The translations under genes were made by a program, and so were the position numbers. DNA of 64,000 bases from Oscillospiraceae bacterium (lineage in GTDB: Bacteria; Bacillota; Clostridia; Oscillospirales; Acutalibacteraceae): NCBI GenBank assembly GCA_015066045.1, contig SVPD01000001.1, positions 124,001 through 188,000 of the forward strand, in the 5' to 3' direction. A model generated the notes under the pieces. It ran no database searches and was not told the DNA's origin. It saw only the letters and a list, made by a program, of their open reading frames with translations. Of this stretch, positions 1-9,214 are shown one piece after another; position 1 is the first letter of the stretch; each line of letters opens with the position of its first letter.

Positions 1-389
1 TTTGCGGTGAAATCGTGCTTGACGACTCACTGCAGGCCGTTATTCTTCCGGGTGGTATGCCCGGCACTGTTAATTTGGAAAACGATGCTACAGTACAGAA
101 GGCGATCGACTTCGCTGCTGCTGACGGCAGACTTATCTGCGCTATCTGTGCCGCACCTTCTGTTTTAGGCCATAAAGGTCTGCTGAGGGGTAAAGAAGCC
201 ATAGCATATCCCGGCTTTGAAAAGGAGCTGGAGGGTGCCAAAATCAGTGAGAAATACGTAGTGCGTGACGGTAACATTATTACTGCCAAGGGTGCCGGAG
301 TTGCTATCGATTTCGGTCTCGAAATCGTTTCGGCAGTCTGCGGTCAGGATAAGGCCGATGAGATTCGAAAGGCTATCCAATGCAGATAA
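1..389 (+). CDS. DJ-1/PfpI family protein, 3' part only
   Basis: The gene enters the window already open (first full codon at base 3), so its start and about the first third are missing: 128 residues are visible against about 180-190 for the family. The visible part has the 'ILPGG' strand-loop and the nucleophile elbow 'AICAAP', whose Cys matches the reactive Cys of human DJ-1 (AICAGP). Members are small cytosolic proteins linked to thiol, glyoxal or oxidative stress; the actual substrate cannot be read from sequence. The stop overlaps the next gene by 10 bases, so the two are probably translated together. Confidence 0.9.
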   Translation, partial: CGEIVLDDSLQAVILPGGMPGTVNLENDATVQKAIDFAAADGRLICAICAAPSVLGHKGLLRGKEAIAYPGFEKELEGAKISEKYVVRDGNIITAKGAGVAIDFGLEIVSAVCGQDKADEIRKAIQCR

Positions 390-949
390 GTAACGATAAG
401 GCTTTTCTCAGAGAAAAATTCAGACAAATCCGTTCTTCCGTAAAAGCTCAGGAAAAGGACGAAAATATACGCTCTCTTTTTTGTGCAAGTGAAATATACA
501 GAAATGCAGAGACGCTTTTTATATATTATTCCGTTAAAAATGAGGTCGATACCTTAAAGATAATAGACCTCGCTCTTAAGCAAGGGAAAAAGGTAGCTTT
601 ACCCAAATGTACTGACCGTAACGGAAATATGGACTTTTATTTTATCGAAAGCACGGATAGCTCACTTACGGACGGTTACTTTTCACTTAAAGAGCCGAAT
701 GTTTCCGTGTGTAAAAAAGCCGCATATTCAAGCAAAGATGTTTGTGTTTTGCCTGCGTTGGCCTGTGACAAAAAAGGCTTTCGTCTCGGCTACGGCGGCG
801 GATATTATGACCGCTTTTTAAGTAGATTTGAAGGAAAAACAGTAGCATTCTGCTATGATGAATGCCTCTGTGATGAGCTTCCGACTGACAGATTTGATAA
901 AAAGGTTGATATGATAATTACCGATCTTAAAATATATGATTTAAAGTAA
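380..949 (+). CDS. fau: 5-formyltetrahydrofolate cyclo-ligase
   Basis: Converts 5-formyl-THF to 5,10-methenyl-THF with ATP in the cytosol, returning stored folate to the one-carbon pool. The protein has 189 residues, the usual length. It carries the family signature 'RLGYGGGYYDRFL' in the C-terminal half, the glycine-rich ATP/folate loop, and the typical N-terminal 'LREKFRQIRSS' helix. The ATG lies inside the end of the DJ-1-like gene with only a weak upstream purine run, which suggests translational coupling. It is followed after 13 bases by mltG. The family call is secure; no odd features seen. Confidence 0.95.
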   Translation: MQISNDKAFLREKFRQIRSSVKAQEKDENIRSLFCASEIYRNAETLFIYYSVKNEVDTLKIIDLALKQGKKVALPKCTDRNGNMDFYFIESTDSSLTDGYFSLKEPNVSVCKKAAYSSKDVCVLPALACDKKGFRLGYGGGYYDRFLSRFEGKTVAFCYDECLCDELPTDRFDKKVDMIITDLKIYDLK

Positions 950-962
950 AGGAGGATTTAAT

Positions 963-2600
963 ATGGACGACCGCTTCCGCAGTGAAGATACAGTTTCAGG
1001 TGTCGGAAAAACCGGCTCTGTGCCGCCGCATATTACAAAACCAAATTCTTTAGGTGATTTCAGTGAAAATGTACAGTCCACACGAGGTCGTGTTTCACCT
1101 GTGTCCGCCTCTTCTGTTAACCCCCGAGTGGGCAAATTTCAGGTTCATTTACCCGAGGAGGCTTCCTCTATTCCCGATATTGTACCTTCGGCACCCCAAA
1201 AGGCTGAGCCTACGGTCAAAGAGGTGACAGGTAAGGAGTATCTGGAATCAATTCAGAGAAGGAACGCTTCCGTTCAGAATACCAGAGTCGTAAATCCGCC
1301 TTTAACCGAACGTCCTGCCGTACACACGGGCAGCAAAGCGCCCACGGGTGCACCGAAGGCCTCCGCATCGGGAGCTGCTGCCGACAGAGGTGCTCCCGTC
1401 GTTAAAAAGGCTACGGTTAACAGACCTGCCAAAGCAGCACCCGTTCGCAAGAACGTAAAGTCAGCCGCAAAGAAAAAATACGATTTCATAAATTCTGTCC
1501 TCGTGGCATGCGTATGCGTTATCTTTATTTCTATTCTTACGATAACTGCTTCAACTGTTGCCATGAGCACCATCAACGATATTCTCGTCATTGACAAGGG
1601 TGATGATAACGGCAACTACATTTCCGTTTACATTCCTCCCGAAGCTACGGAATATGAGCAGGTATTTGAAATAGTAAAAAATGCAGGTCTTATAAAGCAG
1701 CCTCTGATAACTGATTTTTTCTGCAAATTCCGCCATTACGATGAAGTCAAGGTCAAAAACTCCGAAACGGGCGAGTACGAAAATGTCAGAATCAAATATT
1801 CTCCCGGAACCTATTTCCTTAATTCCGAAATGGGCATAGAAAGCATTCTCGAGGAGATTATGGTTTCGAGCAGCGGTTATAAGGATACCGTACGTCTTAC
1901 CTTCCCCGAGGGCTGGACTATAGCACAGATTTTCCAGAAGCTGGAAAAATATGAGGTTTGTACTGCAGAAAAGCTTTATGCTAATCTTGACATAATCGGT
2001 GAGCAGTATGGTTTTATCAGCAGCATAGCCTCTGATAACAGCAGATATCTTAAGGCTGAGGGCTATCTTTTCCCCGATACCTACGATTTCTTTATCGGTG
2101 AAAATGCCGGCTCAGTCATCAAAAAGCTTTTCAATAACTTCGAAAGCAAATGGAAGGACGAATATAACGACAGGCTTAAAGAGCTGGATATGAGTATGGA
2201 TGAGATAATCACTATCGCTTCCATTATACAGAGAGAAGCAAAGGATACCACTCAGATGGATGCCATTTCCTCTGTAATCCATAACCGTCTGAAGGACAGT
2301 GCAACCTATCCGTCCATCGATATGAACTCGACCAAGGATTATGTGCTTTCTCTCAAGGAGTTTAATATCCTTTCCGATTTCTACTATAATCTTTATCTTA
2401 ATTCCTATAACACATACAGTAACAAGGGACTTCCTCCCGGACCTATCTGTAATCCCAGTGCCGCTGCTATCCGTGCCGCACTTTATCCCGAAGACAGTGA
2501 TTATCACTTCTTCTGTCATAATGACCGCGGTGAGATTTTCCTTGCTTCGACTGCCAGCGAGCATCAGGCAAACACAGAAAAGGTGCTTTACGGAGGCTAA
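963..2600 (+). CDS. mltG: Endolytic murein transglycosylase MltG (YceG-like)
   Basis: Membrane-anchored enzyme that cuts nascent glycan strands and is thought to end their polymerisation. A single membrane segment lies near residues 177-200; the YceG-like domain follows outside the cell. The catalytic Glu is E425 in 'ASIIQREA' (family ASIVEKET), and 'LPPGPICNPSAAAIRAAL' is the conserved C-terminal block. The start is set by a strong AAAGGAGG at 948-955. Unusual: about 170 residues of Pro/Ala/Lys-rich, probably disordered cytoplasmic sequence precede the membrane segment, whereas E. coli MltG has almost none. It lies next to a U32 gene, as in Bacillus (yrrL with yrrN/yrrO), though yrrM is absent. 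Confidence 0.95.
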   Translation: MDDRFRSEDTVSGVGKTGSVPPHITKPNSLGDFSENVQSTRGRVSPVSASSVNPRVGKFQVHLPEEASSIPDIVPSAPQKAEPTVKEVTGKEYLESIQRRNASVQNTRVVNPPLTERPAVHTGSKAPTGAPKASASGAAADRGAPVVKKATVNRPAKAAPVRKNVKSAAKKKYDFINSVLVACVCVIFISILTITASTVAMSTINDILVIDKGDDNGNYISVYIPPEATEYEQVFEIVKNAGLIKQPLITDFFCKFRHYDEVKVKNSETGEYENVRIKYSPGTYFLNSEMGIESILEEIMVSSSGYKDTVRLTFPEGWTIAQIFQKLEKYEVCTAEKLYANLDIIGEQYGFISSIASDNSRYLKAEGYLFPDTYDFFIGENAGSVIKKLFNNFESKWKDEYNDRLKELDMSMDEIITIASIIQREAKDTTQMDAISSVIHNRLKDSATYPSIDMNSTKDYVLSLKEFNILSDFYYNLYLNSYNTYSNKGLPPGPICNPSAAAIRAALYPEDSDYHFFCHNDRGEIFLASTASEHQANTEKVLYGG

Positions 2601-2611
2601 GGGAGAATATA

Positions 2612-3868
2612 ATGACTGAATTTATAAAAAAGCCTGAGCTTCTCGCACCCGCAGGTGATATGGAAAGACTTAAATCGGCCATCAGATACGGTGCGGATGC
2701 AGTTTATCTGGGCGGTACGGTTTTCGGTATGAGAGCCGCTCCGGCAAATTTCGATGAGCAGCAGCTATGCCAGGCAGTGGCTTATGCTCACGAAAGAGGA
2801 GTAAAGGTTTATCTTACCTGTAATGTTTTACCGAGAAATGGCGAGCTTGAGTTTTTGCCCGAGTTTCTTCGTAATGCGGTGAAAGCGAATGTGGATGCGC
2901 TCATTATTTCAGATATGGGTGTTTTTGAATATGCCAAAAAATATGCCCCCGGTGTCGAAATTCACATCTCAACTCAGACGGGCATCGTAAATTACGCCGC
3001 CGCCAACGCTTTTTATAATCTTGGCGCAAGGCGTGTAGTTACCGCCAGAGAGCTCAGTATGAAGGAAATCAAAGAGCTGAGAGACAATATTCCCGAGGAT
3101 ATGGACATAGAATGCTTCGTTCACGGAGCGATGTGCGTTTCCTTTTCGGGCAGATGTCTTATTTCCAATTATCTGGTTAACAGAGATGCGAATAAGGGCG
3201 AGTGTGCTCAGCCCTGCCGCTGGAAGTATTCTCTTATGGAGGAAACCAGACCGGGACAGTATTTTCCCGTTTATGAGGGCGACGGCGGAACATATATTCT
3301 GAATTCCAAGGATATGTGTATGATAGAGCACATTCCCGAAATGATTAAGGCGGGCATCACCAGCTTTAAAATAGAGGGGAGAGCGAAGTCCGACTATTAT
3401 GTTTCCGTGGTTACCAATGCTTACAGAAAGGCCATAGACGGTTATTTCGAAAACCCGACTGATGATTATGTGCCTGAGCAGTGGATACTCGACGAGATGC
3501 GACGTGTCAGCTACCGTGATTACTGCACGGGATTTTTCTTCGGAGCACCCTCTGACGATGCAAACATCAGCTATAAGGGCGGATATAACAGAGAGTGGGA
3601 TGTCGTGGCTGTGGTAGACAGCTATGATAACGGCGTAGCCTACTGCACTCAGAGAAACCGCTTTTTCGCCGGTGAAGAGCTGGAGGTTATGCCTGTCGGT
3701 GAAAAGCCCTTTAAGGTTACTGTCAGAAATCTAAAAAATGCTGACGGTGAGCCGATAGAGTCAACAAATCACGCTATGATGAGGTTCAGCTTCGAATGTG
3801 AGATTCCGCTGACTGAAAATACTATTTTAAGAAAAGAACGTGAAGAAAAATCACGTGTAATAATTTGA
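2612..3868 (+). CDS. trhP: Peptidase U32 family protein, probable tRNA uridine hydroxylase TrhP
   Basis: The 418-residue protein carries the U32 signature 'ECFVHGAMCVSFSGRC' followed by 'GECAQPCRW'. The four Cys in these two motifs match the probable iron-sulfur ligands of the group. Although named a peptidase family, characterised relatives of this length (E. coli YegQ, B. subtilis YrrN/YrrO) hydroxylate U34 of tRNAs using prephenate. The position just after mltG matches Bacillus yrrL-yrrN-yrrO, so a role in tRNA wobble modification is inferred; a second paralogue (YrrN) is not present here. The start has AAGGGAG 6 bases upstream. Other U32 subfamilies (RlhA, UbiU/V) are less likely because of length and context. 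Confidence 0.88.
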   Translation: MTEFIKKPELLAPAGDMERLKSAIRYGADAVYLGGTVFGMRAAPANFDEQQLCQAVAYAHERGVKVYLTCNVLPRNGELEFLPEFLRNAVKANVDALIISDMGVFEYAKKYAPGVEIHISTQTGIVNYAAANAFYNLGARRVVTARELSMKEIKELRDNIPEDMDIECFVHGAMCVSFSGRCLISNYLVNRDANKGECAQPCRWKYSLMEETRPGQYFPVYEGDGGTYILNSKDMCMIEHIPEMIKAGITSFKIEGRAKSDYYVSVVTNAYRKAIDGYFENPTDDYVPEQWILDEMRRVSYRDYCTGFFFGAPSDDANISYKGGYNREWDVVAVVDSYDNGVAYCTQRNRFFAGEELEVMPVGEKPFKVTVRNLKNADGEPIESTNHAMMRFSFECEIPLTENTILRKEREEKSRVII

Positions 3869-3897
3869 TTTTATTTTAGAAAATACGGAGGTGGATT

Positions 3898-4866
3898 ATG
3901 CCGTCTAAATACAGTGTTTCTCTCGGGAAATTTCTTAAGGATTTGCAGATGGAAACCTTATATTTACCCAAATCACCTGACGAAATCTTTATTTCTTCTC
4001 CCGATGTAAACAGGCCGGGGCTGTTCATTTCAGGTTATGAAAATTTCTTTGACAGTACACGGGTGAACTTTTTAGGTAAAACTGAGGTTGAGTACATAAA
4101 TAGCTATTCCGATGCTGAGCGCCGTGAAAGGGTAGAACGCTTTATGTCAAAGGAGCCTGCCTGTGTTATTATCACCAGAACTCTGCCGTGTCCTCCCGAG
4201 ATACTCGAGTTTGCGCCCAAATATAATGTACCGGTGCTTCTGAGTAACGACTCGACTTCACGTGCTATGGCAGCGGTTATCGGTTATCTGAATGTGGAGC
4301 TGGCGGAGAGAATTACCCGTCACGGTGTTTTCGTCGAGGTTTACGGTGAAGGCGTGCTGATTTTGGGCGACAGCGGTGTCGGTAAAAGTGAGACTGCAGT
4401 CGAGCTTATCAAGCGAGGTCACCGTCTGGTGGCTGATGATGCGGTAGAAATCAAAAAAACCGGTGCCAGAACCATCGTAGGCTCTGCGCCCGATAACATC
4501 AGACACTTTATTGAGCTCAGAGGTATCGGCATTATCAATGCCAGACGTATTTTCGGTATGGGTGCGGTTAAGCTCAACGAAAAGATCGATATGGTTATTG
4601 AGCTCGAGCCATGGGACAGTGAAAAGGTCTATGACCGTATGGGAATGGAAAACGAATATACGGAAATACTCGGTGTAAAGGTTCCTCATACTGTTGTTCC
4701 CGTAAAGCCCGGACGAAATCTGGCGGTTATTATCGAGGTTGCTGCCATGAATAACAGACAGAAAAAGATGGGCTATAATGCGGCACGTGAGCTTATGCAC
4801 AATCTGGGTATGGCTGACGACATTATTCCACAGGAAGAAGAACTTAAAATATGGGGCAATTTCTGA
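3898..4866 (+). CDS. hprK: HPr kinase/phosphorylase
   Basis: Phosphorylates HPr on Ser-46 in response to fructose-1,6-bisphosphate and reverses this with phosphate, controlling carbon catabolite repression through CcpA. It has 322 residues: an N-terminal MurF-like regulatory domain, then the P-loop 'GDSGVGKS' at residues 157-164, the 'HRLVADDAV' strand, and the diagnostic 'RGIGIINARRIFGMGAVK' block. The start is fixed by GGAGGTGG at 3887-3894. It is followed by a ROK sugar kinase and murB. In many Clostridia hprK and murB sit directly with rapZ and yvcK; those two are missing here. The assignment is secure. Confidence 0.97.
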   Translation: MPSKYSVSLGKFLKDLQMETLYLPKSPDEIFISSPDVNRPGLFISGYENFFDSTRVNFLGKTEVEYINSYSDAERRERVERFMSKEPACVIITRTLPCPPEILEFAPKYNVPVLLSNDSTSRAMAAVIGYLNVELAERITRHGVFVEVYGEGVLILGDSGVGKSETAVELIKRGHRLVADDAVEIKKTGARTIVGSAPDNIRHFIELRGIGIINARRIFGMGAVKLNEKIDMVIELEPWDSEKVYDRMGMENEYTEILGVKVPHTVVPVKPGRNLAVIIEVAAMNNRQKKMGYNAARELMHNLGMADDIIPQEEELKIWGNF

Positions 4867-4890
4867 TTGTCTGAATAAAGGAGATTAATT

Positions 4891-5841
4891 ATGTATAAAA
4901 TTGGTGTAGATTTAGGCGGAACCAACATCGCAGTAGGTGTTATCGATGAAAGCTATAAGATTATCGGTCTCGGCAAGGCTAAAACAAACATTCCCCGTCC
5001 TGCTGAGGAAATTTTCGATGATATAGTAAAATGCATTTATGCAGCATGTGCCGATGCAAAAATCGATATTTCTGAGGTGGAGTCGATAGGTATAGGCACA
5101 CCCGGCTCATGCGACAAGGAAAACGGAGTGATTCTTTACGCTAATAATCTTTATTTCGATCACGTACCTGCCGTGAAGCTTATCAATGACAAAATTCCCG
5201 ATGTAAAGGTTTATATCGAAAACGACGCTAACTGCGCCGCTCTCGGTGAGGCTCTTGCCGGCTCGGGCAAGGGCAAAAAAAGCTTCATCGCCATTACTCT
5301 CGGCACAGGTGTCGGCGGCGGTGTTATCCTCGACGGAAAGGTGCTTGCAGGATGTAACGATGCAGGCGGTGAGCTCGGACACATCACCATTAAATTTGAC
5401 GGTGAACAGTGTAACTGCGGCAGAGTTGGCTGCTTCGAAAGATATGCTTCTGCTACGGCTCTTGTCAATCAGACAAAAGCAGCTATGCAGGCAAACAAGG
5501 ACAGTAAAATGTGGGAGCTTTGCGGCGGTGACATAAATAATGCCGGAGGCAGAACCGCTTTCGATGCTATGAGAGCTGGCGATAAAACCGGTAAAGAGGT
5601 CGTTGACAACTATATCAGATACATAGCTATCGGTACTACCGATATCGTAAACATTTTCCAGCCCGAAATGATCTGCTTTGGCGGCGGTATCTGCAACGAG
5701 GGAGAGACTCTGCTCGCTCCTTTGAGAGATTATGTAGCTAAACACCGCTACAGTAAGATGCAGGAAAAGCAGACTGAGTTCTGCAGAGCTACTCTCGGCA
5801 ACGATGCAGGTATCATCGGTGCAGCCTTGGTTACATACTGA
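4891..5841 (+). CDS. glcK: ROK-family sugar kinase, probable glucokinase
   Basis: Predicted to phosphorylate glucose with ATP in the cytosol. It has 316 residues with the N-terminal phosphate loop 'GVDLGGTNIAVG', the phosphate-binding 'LGTGVGGG', and the ROK zinc site 'GH...CNCGRVGCFE' near residues 167-185. B. subtilis GlcK belongs to the same family and size class. The place between hprK and murB suggests a role in glycolytic input next to catabolite control. ROK kinases also include fructo-, allo- and N-acetylmannosamine kinases, so the substrate is inferred, not shown. No DNA-binding domain is present, so it is not a ROK repressor. Confidence 0.88.
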   Translation: MYKIGVDLGGTNIAVGVIDESYKIIGLGKAKTNIPRPAEEIFDDIVKCIYAACADAKIDISEVESIGIGTPGSCDKENGVILYANNLYFDHVPAVKLINDKIPDVKVYIENDANCAALGEALAGSGKGKKSFIAITLGTGVGGGVILDGKVLAGCNDAGGELGHITIKFDGEQCNCGRVGCFERYASATALVNQTKAAMQANKDSKMWELCGGDINNAGGRTAFDAMRAGDKTGKEVVDNYIRYIAIGTTDIVNIFQPEMICFGGGICNEGETLLAPLRDYVAKHRYSKMQEKQTEFCRATLGNDAGIIGAALVTY

Positions 5842-5858
5842 TTTTTGGAGGTAATTCC

Positions 5859-6758
5859 TTGAAAAGATTGATAAGCAGTCTTGATGAACTTAAAATTTCA
5901 TATCGCCTTAATGAGCCTATGAAGTCGTATACGACCTTTAAAACGGGCGGGCCTGCAGAGGTTTTTATCATTCCTCGGAATGAAGACGAGATAAAGACTA
6001 TTTTATCTGTTTGCAGCAGTCTCGGTACAGATACGTTCATCCTCGGAAAAGGCAGTAATCTTTTGGTAAGCGATGAGGGTATCAGAGATAAGGCAGTAAT
6101 TTATATCGGCGAAAGCTTTGATTACATCAGAAAGCTTGATGACTGTACCTTTGAAGCCGGAGCGGGGGCAAGCGTAGCTTCCGTCTGTAAGTTTGCTCTT
6201 TCCGAGTCGCTTACGGGACTCGAGTTTGCTTACGGCATTCCCGGCTCTGTGGGCGGTGCTGCGTTTATGAATGCGGGTGCCTACGGCGGTGAGGTCAAGG
6301 ATGTCATTAAGCTCTGCAGACACATAGACAGCAAGGGTGTATCCGGTCAGTTTTCACAGGATGAGCTCGACTTTTCCTACAGACACAGTGCTTATTCTGC
6401 GGGCGGTTACGTGATTACGAGCGTAGTTTTCAGCCTGAAAAAGGGCGATAAAAAGCAGATAGAGGCTGCTATGAGTGATTTTATCGGTCGCAGAAAGGAT
6501 AAGCAGCCGCTGGAATACCCGAGTGCAGGAAGTGTCTTTAAAAGACCTGTGGGCTATTTCGCAGGTGCGCTTATCGAGCAGAGCGGCCTTAAAGGTAAAA
6601 GAATCGGCGGCGCTATGGTTTCCGAAAAGCATGCGGGATTTATAATTAATTACGATAACGCTACCACTGCTGATGTTTTAAATCTCATAAAGCACTGTCA
6701 GGAAACCGTCAGAAATAAATTTGCGGTTGAGCTGGAAACAGAGATTAAGTTTGTTTGA
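5859..6758 (+). CDS. murB: UDP-N-acetylenolpyruvoylglucosamine reductase MurB
   Basis: FAD/NADPH enzyme that makes UDP-MurNAc, the second committed step of peptidoglycan precursor synthesis. The 299 residues include the FAD-binding 'ILGKGSNLL', the 'GIPGSVGGAAFMNAGAYGGE' block, 'YRHSAY', the 'SAGSVFKRP' loop whose Ser is the proton donor position, and 'HAGFIIN'. The start is a TTG at 5859 placed 6 bases after GGAGGT (5847-5852); no nearby ATG has a ribosome site. The lengths and motifs fit the MurB type common in Bacillota. It is followed by whiA after 43 bases. Confidence 0.97.
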   Translation: MKRLISSLDELKISYRLNEPMKSYTTFKTGGPAEVFIIPRNEDEIKTILSVCSSLGTDTFILGKGSNLLVSDEGIRDKAVIYIGESFDYIRKLDDCTFEAGAGASVASVCKFALSESLTGLEFAYGIPGSVGGAAFMNAGAYGGEVKDVIKLCRHIDSKGVSGQFSQDELDFSYRHSAYSAGGYVITSVVFSLKKGDKKQIEAAMSDFIGRRKDKQPLEYPSAGSVFKRPVGYFAGALIEQSGLKGKRIGGAMVSEKHAGFIINYDNATTADVLNLIKHCQETVRNKFAVELETEIKFV

Positions 6759-6801
6759 TTATATGACACTGCAGTAAAATTTTACGGTAAGGAGGGCATA
6801 T

Positions 6802-7746
6802 ATGTCTTTTTCTTCGGATATAAAGGATGAATTAATAAAAACTGAAAATATGCCCGACTGCTGTAAGCATGCGATGGCATACGGTATGTTTCTTTTCGGC
6901 CGTTCATTCTCTCTGTCGGATGTTTCGCTGATGACAGATAATGAGAATGTGGCTAAAAAGTATCTTTCTCTGGCTGAGGAGGCCTGCAAAATTCCCGCTG
7001 AGCTGAATGTGTCCCGTGCAGGCAAATACACTGCTTTTTTTGACAGTGACGAAAAGAGAAAACAGGTACTATCTGTTTTTTCGTGTACGGGAGCTGAAAG
7101 AACACATCGCATCGACAGAGGAAATCTTGCCAACGATGCGGGCGATAATGATGAAAATACCAACTGCTGCGATGCGGCCTTTCTGAGAGGTGTTTTTCTC
7201 TCCTGCGGCACCGCCAGCGATCCCAATAAAAGCTATCATCTCGAGTTTGTCGTATCGTATAAGACGCTGAGTATGGATCTGATGAAAATACTCAATGACT
7301 ACGGTATAAAGGCAAAGCATATGACCAGAAGGTATGTAAATGTCATTTACATAAAAGACAGTGAGTCTATCGAAGAGCTTCTGACGATGATGGGTGCTCA
7401 TATTTCCGCTATGGAGATTATGAACATAAAAATTTATAAGGATGTAAGAAATCTGACCAACAGACGTAATAATTTCGAAAACGCTAACCTGTCACGGACC
7501 GTATATGCTTCCTTTGATCAGGTAAGTGCCATCGAAAAGCTTAAAAATGACGGTGTTTTTCCTGCTTTGCCCGATGATCTGAAGCAGGTGGCGACTCTGA
7601 GAATAGAAAATCCCGATGCCAGTTTAAGAGAAATCGGCGAATTATGTGAGCCTAAAATGAGTCGCTCCGCCGTTAATCACAGGCTCAAAAAGCTTATGAG
7701 CCTTTCTGAAAATCCCGAAAAGGAAGAAGTTATAACTGATGAATGA
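6802..7746 (+). CDS. whiA: DNA-binding protein WhiA
   Basis: Conserved Gram-positive regulator (DUF199), required for sporulation septation in Streptomyces and linked to chromosome segregation and division in Bacillus. It has 314 residues: an N-terminal homing-endonuclease-like fold ('FLRGVFLSCGTASDP' corresponds to the LAGLIDADG-derived helix but without the catalytic acids) and a C-terminal helix-turn-helix 'SLREIGELCEPKMSRSAVNH'. AAGGAGGG at 6789-6796 sets the start. In most Clostridia whiA follows rapZ and yvcK; here it follows murB. Its last 8 bases overlap miaB. A short AT palindrome (6774-6785) precedes it but has no evident role. Confidence 0.95.
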   Translation: MSFSSDIKDELIKTENMPDCCKHAMAYGMFLFGRSFSLSDVSLMTDNENVAKKYLSLAEEACKIPAELNVSRAGKYTAFFDSDEKRKQVLSVFSCTGAERTHRIDRGNLANDAGDNDENTNCCDAAFLRGVFLSCGTASDPNKSYHLEFVVSYKTLSMDLMKILNDYGIKAKHMTRRYVNVIYIKDSESIEELLTMMGAHISAMEIMNIKIYKDVRNLTNRRNNFENANLSRTVYASFDQVSAIEKLKNDGVFPALPDDLKQVATLRIENPDASLREIGELCEPKMSRSAVNHRLKKLMSLSENPEKEEVITDE

Positions 7747-9154
7747 TAAATTTTCTGTCCCGGAGGCAGAGCTTGCCAGACAAAGAGAATATACAGAGCT
7801 CGTCCGAACGGTTCTTTCCTCTCGTTTTCCCGACAAACCGCCTAAAGCCTTTGTTCATACCTACGGATGTCAGGGCAATGTTGCCGACGGTGAGAGACTG
7901 CAGGGAATTCTTGCGGAAATGGGTTATGAGTTTACCGATTCACCGGAAAAAGCTGATTTGGTTTTATATAATACCTGTGCTATCCGTGAGCATGCGGAAG
8001 ACCGTGTTTTCGGAAACGCAGGAGCATTGAAGCCCATAAAAAAACTCAAGCCGGATATGATTATCGCTCTGTGCGGCTGTATGACACAGCAGGCAAGTGT
8101 GGCTGAAAGACTCAAAAGGAGCTTTCCTTTTGTTGACATTGTTTTCGGAACACACGTTTCCTATAAATTACCTGAGTTCATTTACTGTGCACTTTGCACC
8201 GGAAAGAGAGTTATCGATGTAACCGACAGTGAAGGTAACATAGTCGAAGGCTTACCGATAAAGCGTGACGGCACCTTCAAAGCGTGGGTACCGATAATGT
8301 ACGGTTGCAATAATTTCTGCTCATACTGCATCGTTCCCTATGTAAGAGGCAGAGAAAGAAGCCGTGATTTTGACACTGTGCTCGATGAGGTACGTGAGCT
8401 CGTGCAAAGGGGCTACAAAGAAATCACTCTGCTCGGCCAGAATGTAAACTCCTATAACAAGGATTTACCCGAGGAAAAGCGTTTTCCCGCCTTGCTCAAG
8501 GCTATCAGTGAAATTGACGGTGATTTTATAGTCAGATTTATGACTTCACATCCGAGAGACTGTACCAAAGAGCTACTTGATGTTATGGCATCCTCCGATA
8601 AAATAGCAAAGCATCTTCATTTGCCTTTTCAGTCCGGTAATGACAGGGTTCTCAAGGAAATGAACCGTCATTATGACAGAAAAAAATATTTGGAGCTTAT
8701 TGACTACGCTTATTCTCTTATGCCGGAGCTTTCTGTTACCAGCGATGTTATAGTAGGCTTTCCTGGTGAAACCTATGAGGAGTTCAGAGATACTCTTTCG
8801 TTAATCGAAAAAGTGAAATATACCTCGCTTTTTACTTTTATTTTTTCGCCCCGTCCCGGCACCAAGGCTTATGATATGTATGATCCCGTGCCGAGAGAGG
8901 AAAAGGGCAGATGGTTTAAGGAACTCACCGATTTACAGGAGTCCATCGCCAGAAAAAGAACGGCAGCTATGAAGGGCAGAAGCTACCGTGTTCTCGTCGA
9001 GGGAAGGTCAAAGGCTGACGGTGTTCTTTCGGCAAGAACCGAGGGTAACGTCATCATCGAGTTCAAGGGTGATGAAAGCCTTATTGGCAGCTTCGTGACT
9101 GTAGAGGTAACCGAGCCGAAAACCTGGGTGGTTTACGGCGAATACAAAGGATAA
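7739..9154 (+). CDS. miaB: tRNA-2-methylthio-N6-dimethylallyladenosine synthase MiaB
   Basis: Radical-SAM methylthiotransferase that adds the methylthio group to i6A37 of tRNAs reading UNN codons. The 471 residues show three modules: an N-terminal UPF0004 domain with three cluster Cys ('YGCQGN', 'NTCAIREHA', 'LCGCMTQQ'), the radical-SAM motif 'NNFCSYCIVPYVRG' (CxxxCxxC with the preceding 'YGC'), and a C-terminal TRAM domain. 'NTCAIREHAEDR' separates MiaB from MtaB/RimO. It acts downstream of MiaA, which is encoded about 5 kb further in the same run. The ATG overlaps the whiA stop region. Confidence 0.96.
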   Translation: MNDKFSVPEAELARQREYTELVRTVLSSRFPDKPPKAFVHTYGCQGNVADGERLQGILAEMGYEFTDSPEKADLVLYNTCAIREHAEDRVFGNAGALKPIKKLKPDMIIALCGCMTQQASVAERLKRSFPFVDIVFGTHVSYKLPEFIYCALCTGKRVIDVTDSEGNIVEGLPIKRDGTFKAWVPIMYGCNNFCSYCIVPYVRGRERSRDFDTVLDEVRELVQRGYKEITLLGQNVNSYNKDLPEEKRFPALLKAISEIDGDFIVRFMTSHPRDCTKELLDVMASSDKIAKHLHLPFQSGNDRVLKEMNRHYDRKKYLELIDYAYSLMPELSVTSDVIVGFPGETYEEFRDTLSLIEKVKYTSLFTFIFSPRPGTKAYDMYDPVPREEKGRWFKELTDLQESIARKRTAAMKGRSYRVLVEGRSKADGVLSARTEGNVIIEFKGDESLIGSFVTVEVTEPKTWVVYGEYKG

Positions 9155-9156
9155 TT

Positions 9157-9179
9157 TACACTTACATCCGTAAGGTGTA
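9157..9179 (+). other. Short inverted repeat between miaB and the ylbF-like gene
   Basis: TACACTTA (9157-9164) and TAAGGTGTA (9171-9179) can pair with one bulged base around a 6-base loop, starting 3 bases after the miaB stop. It is followed by an AT-rich tract with scattered T rather than a run, so it is at best a weak terminator or processing/stability element. Confidence 0.3.
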
Positions 9180-9214
9180 TTTATTATAAAATTTTATATT
9201 AAGGAGTACGACAA

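Noticed and set aside
2341..2619. 92-codon plus-strand frame inside mltG
   Set aside because: Out-of-frame shadow; mltG motifs run through the same bases.
6774..6785. GTAAAATTTTAC palindrome before whiA
   Set aside because: Short, AT-rich and without a matching copy or promoter nearby; likely chance.
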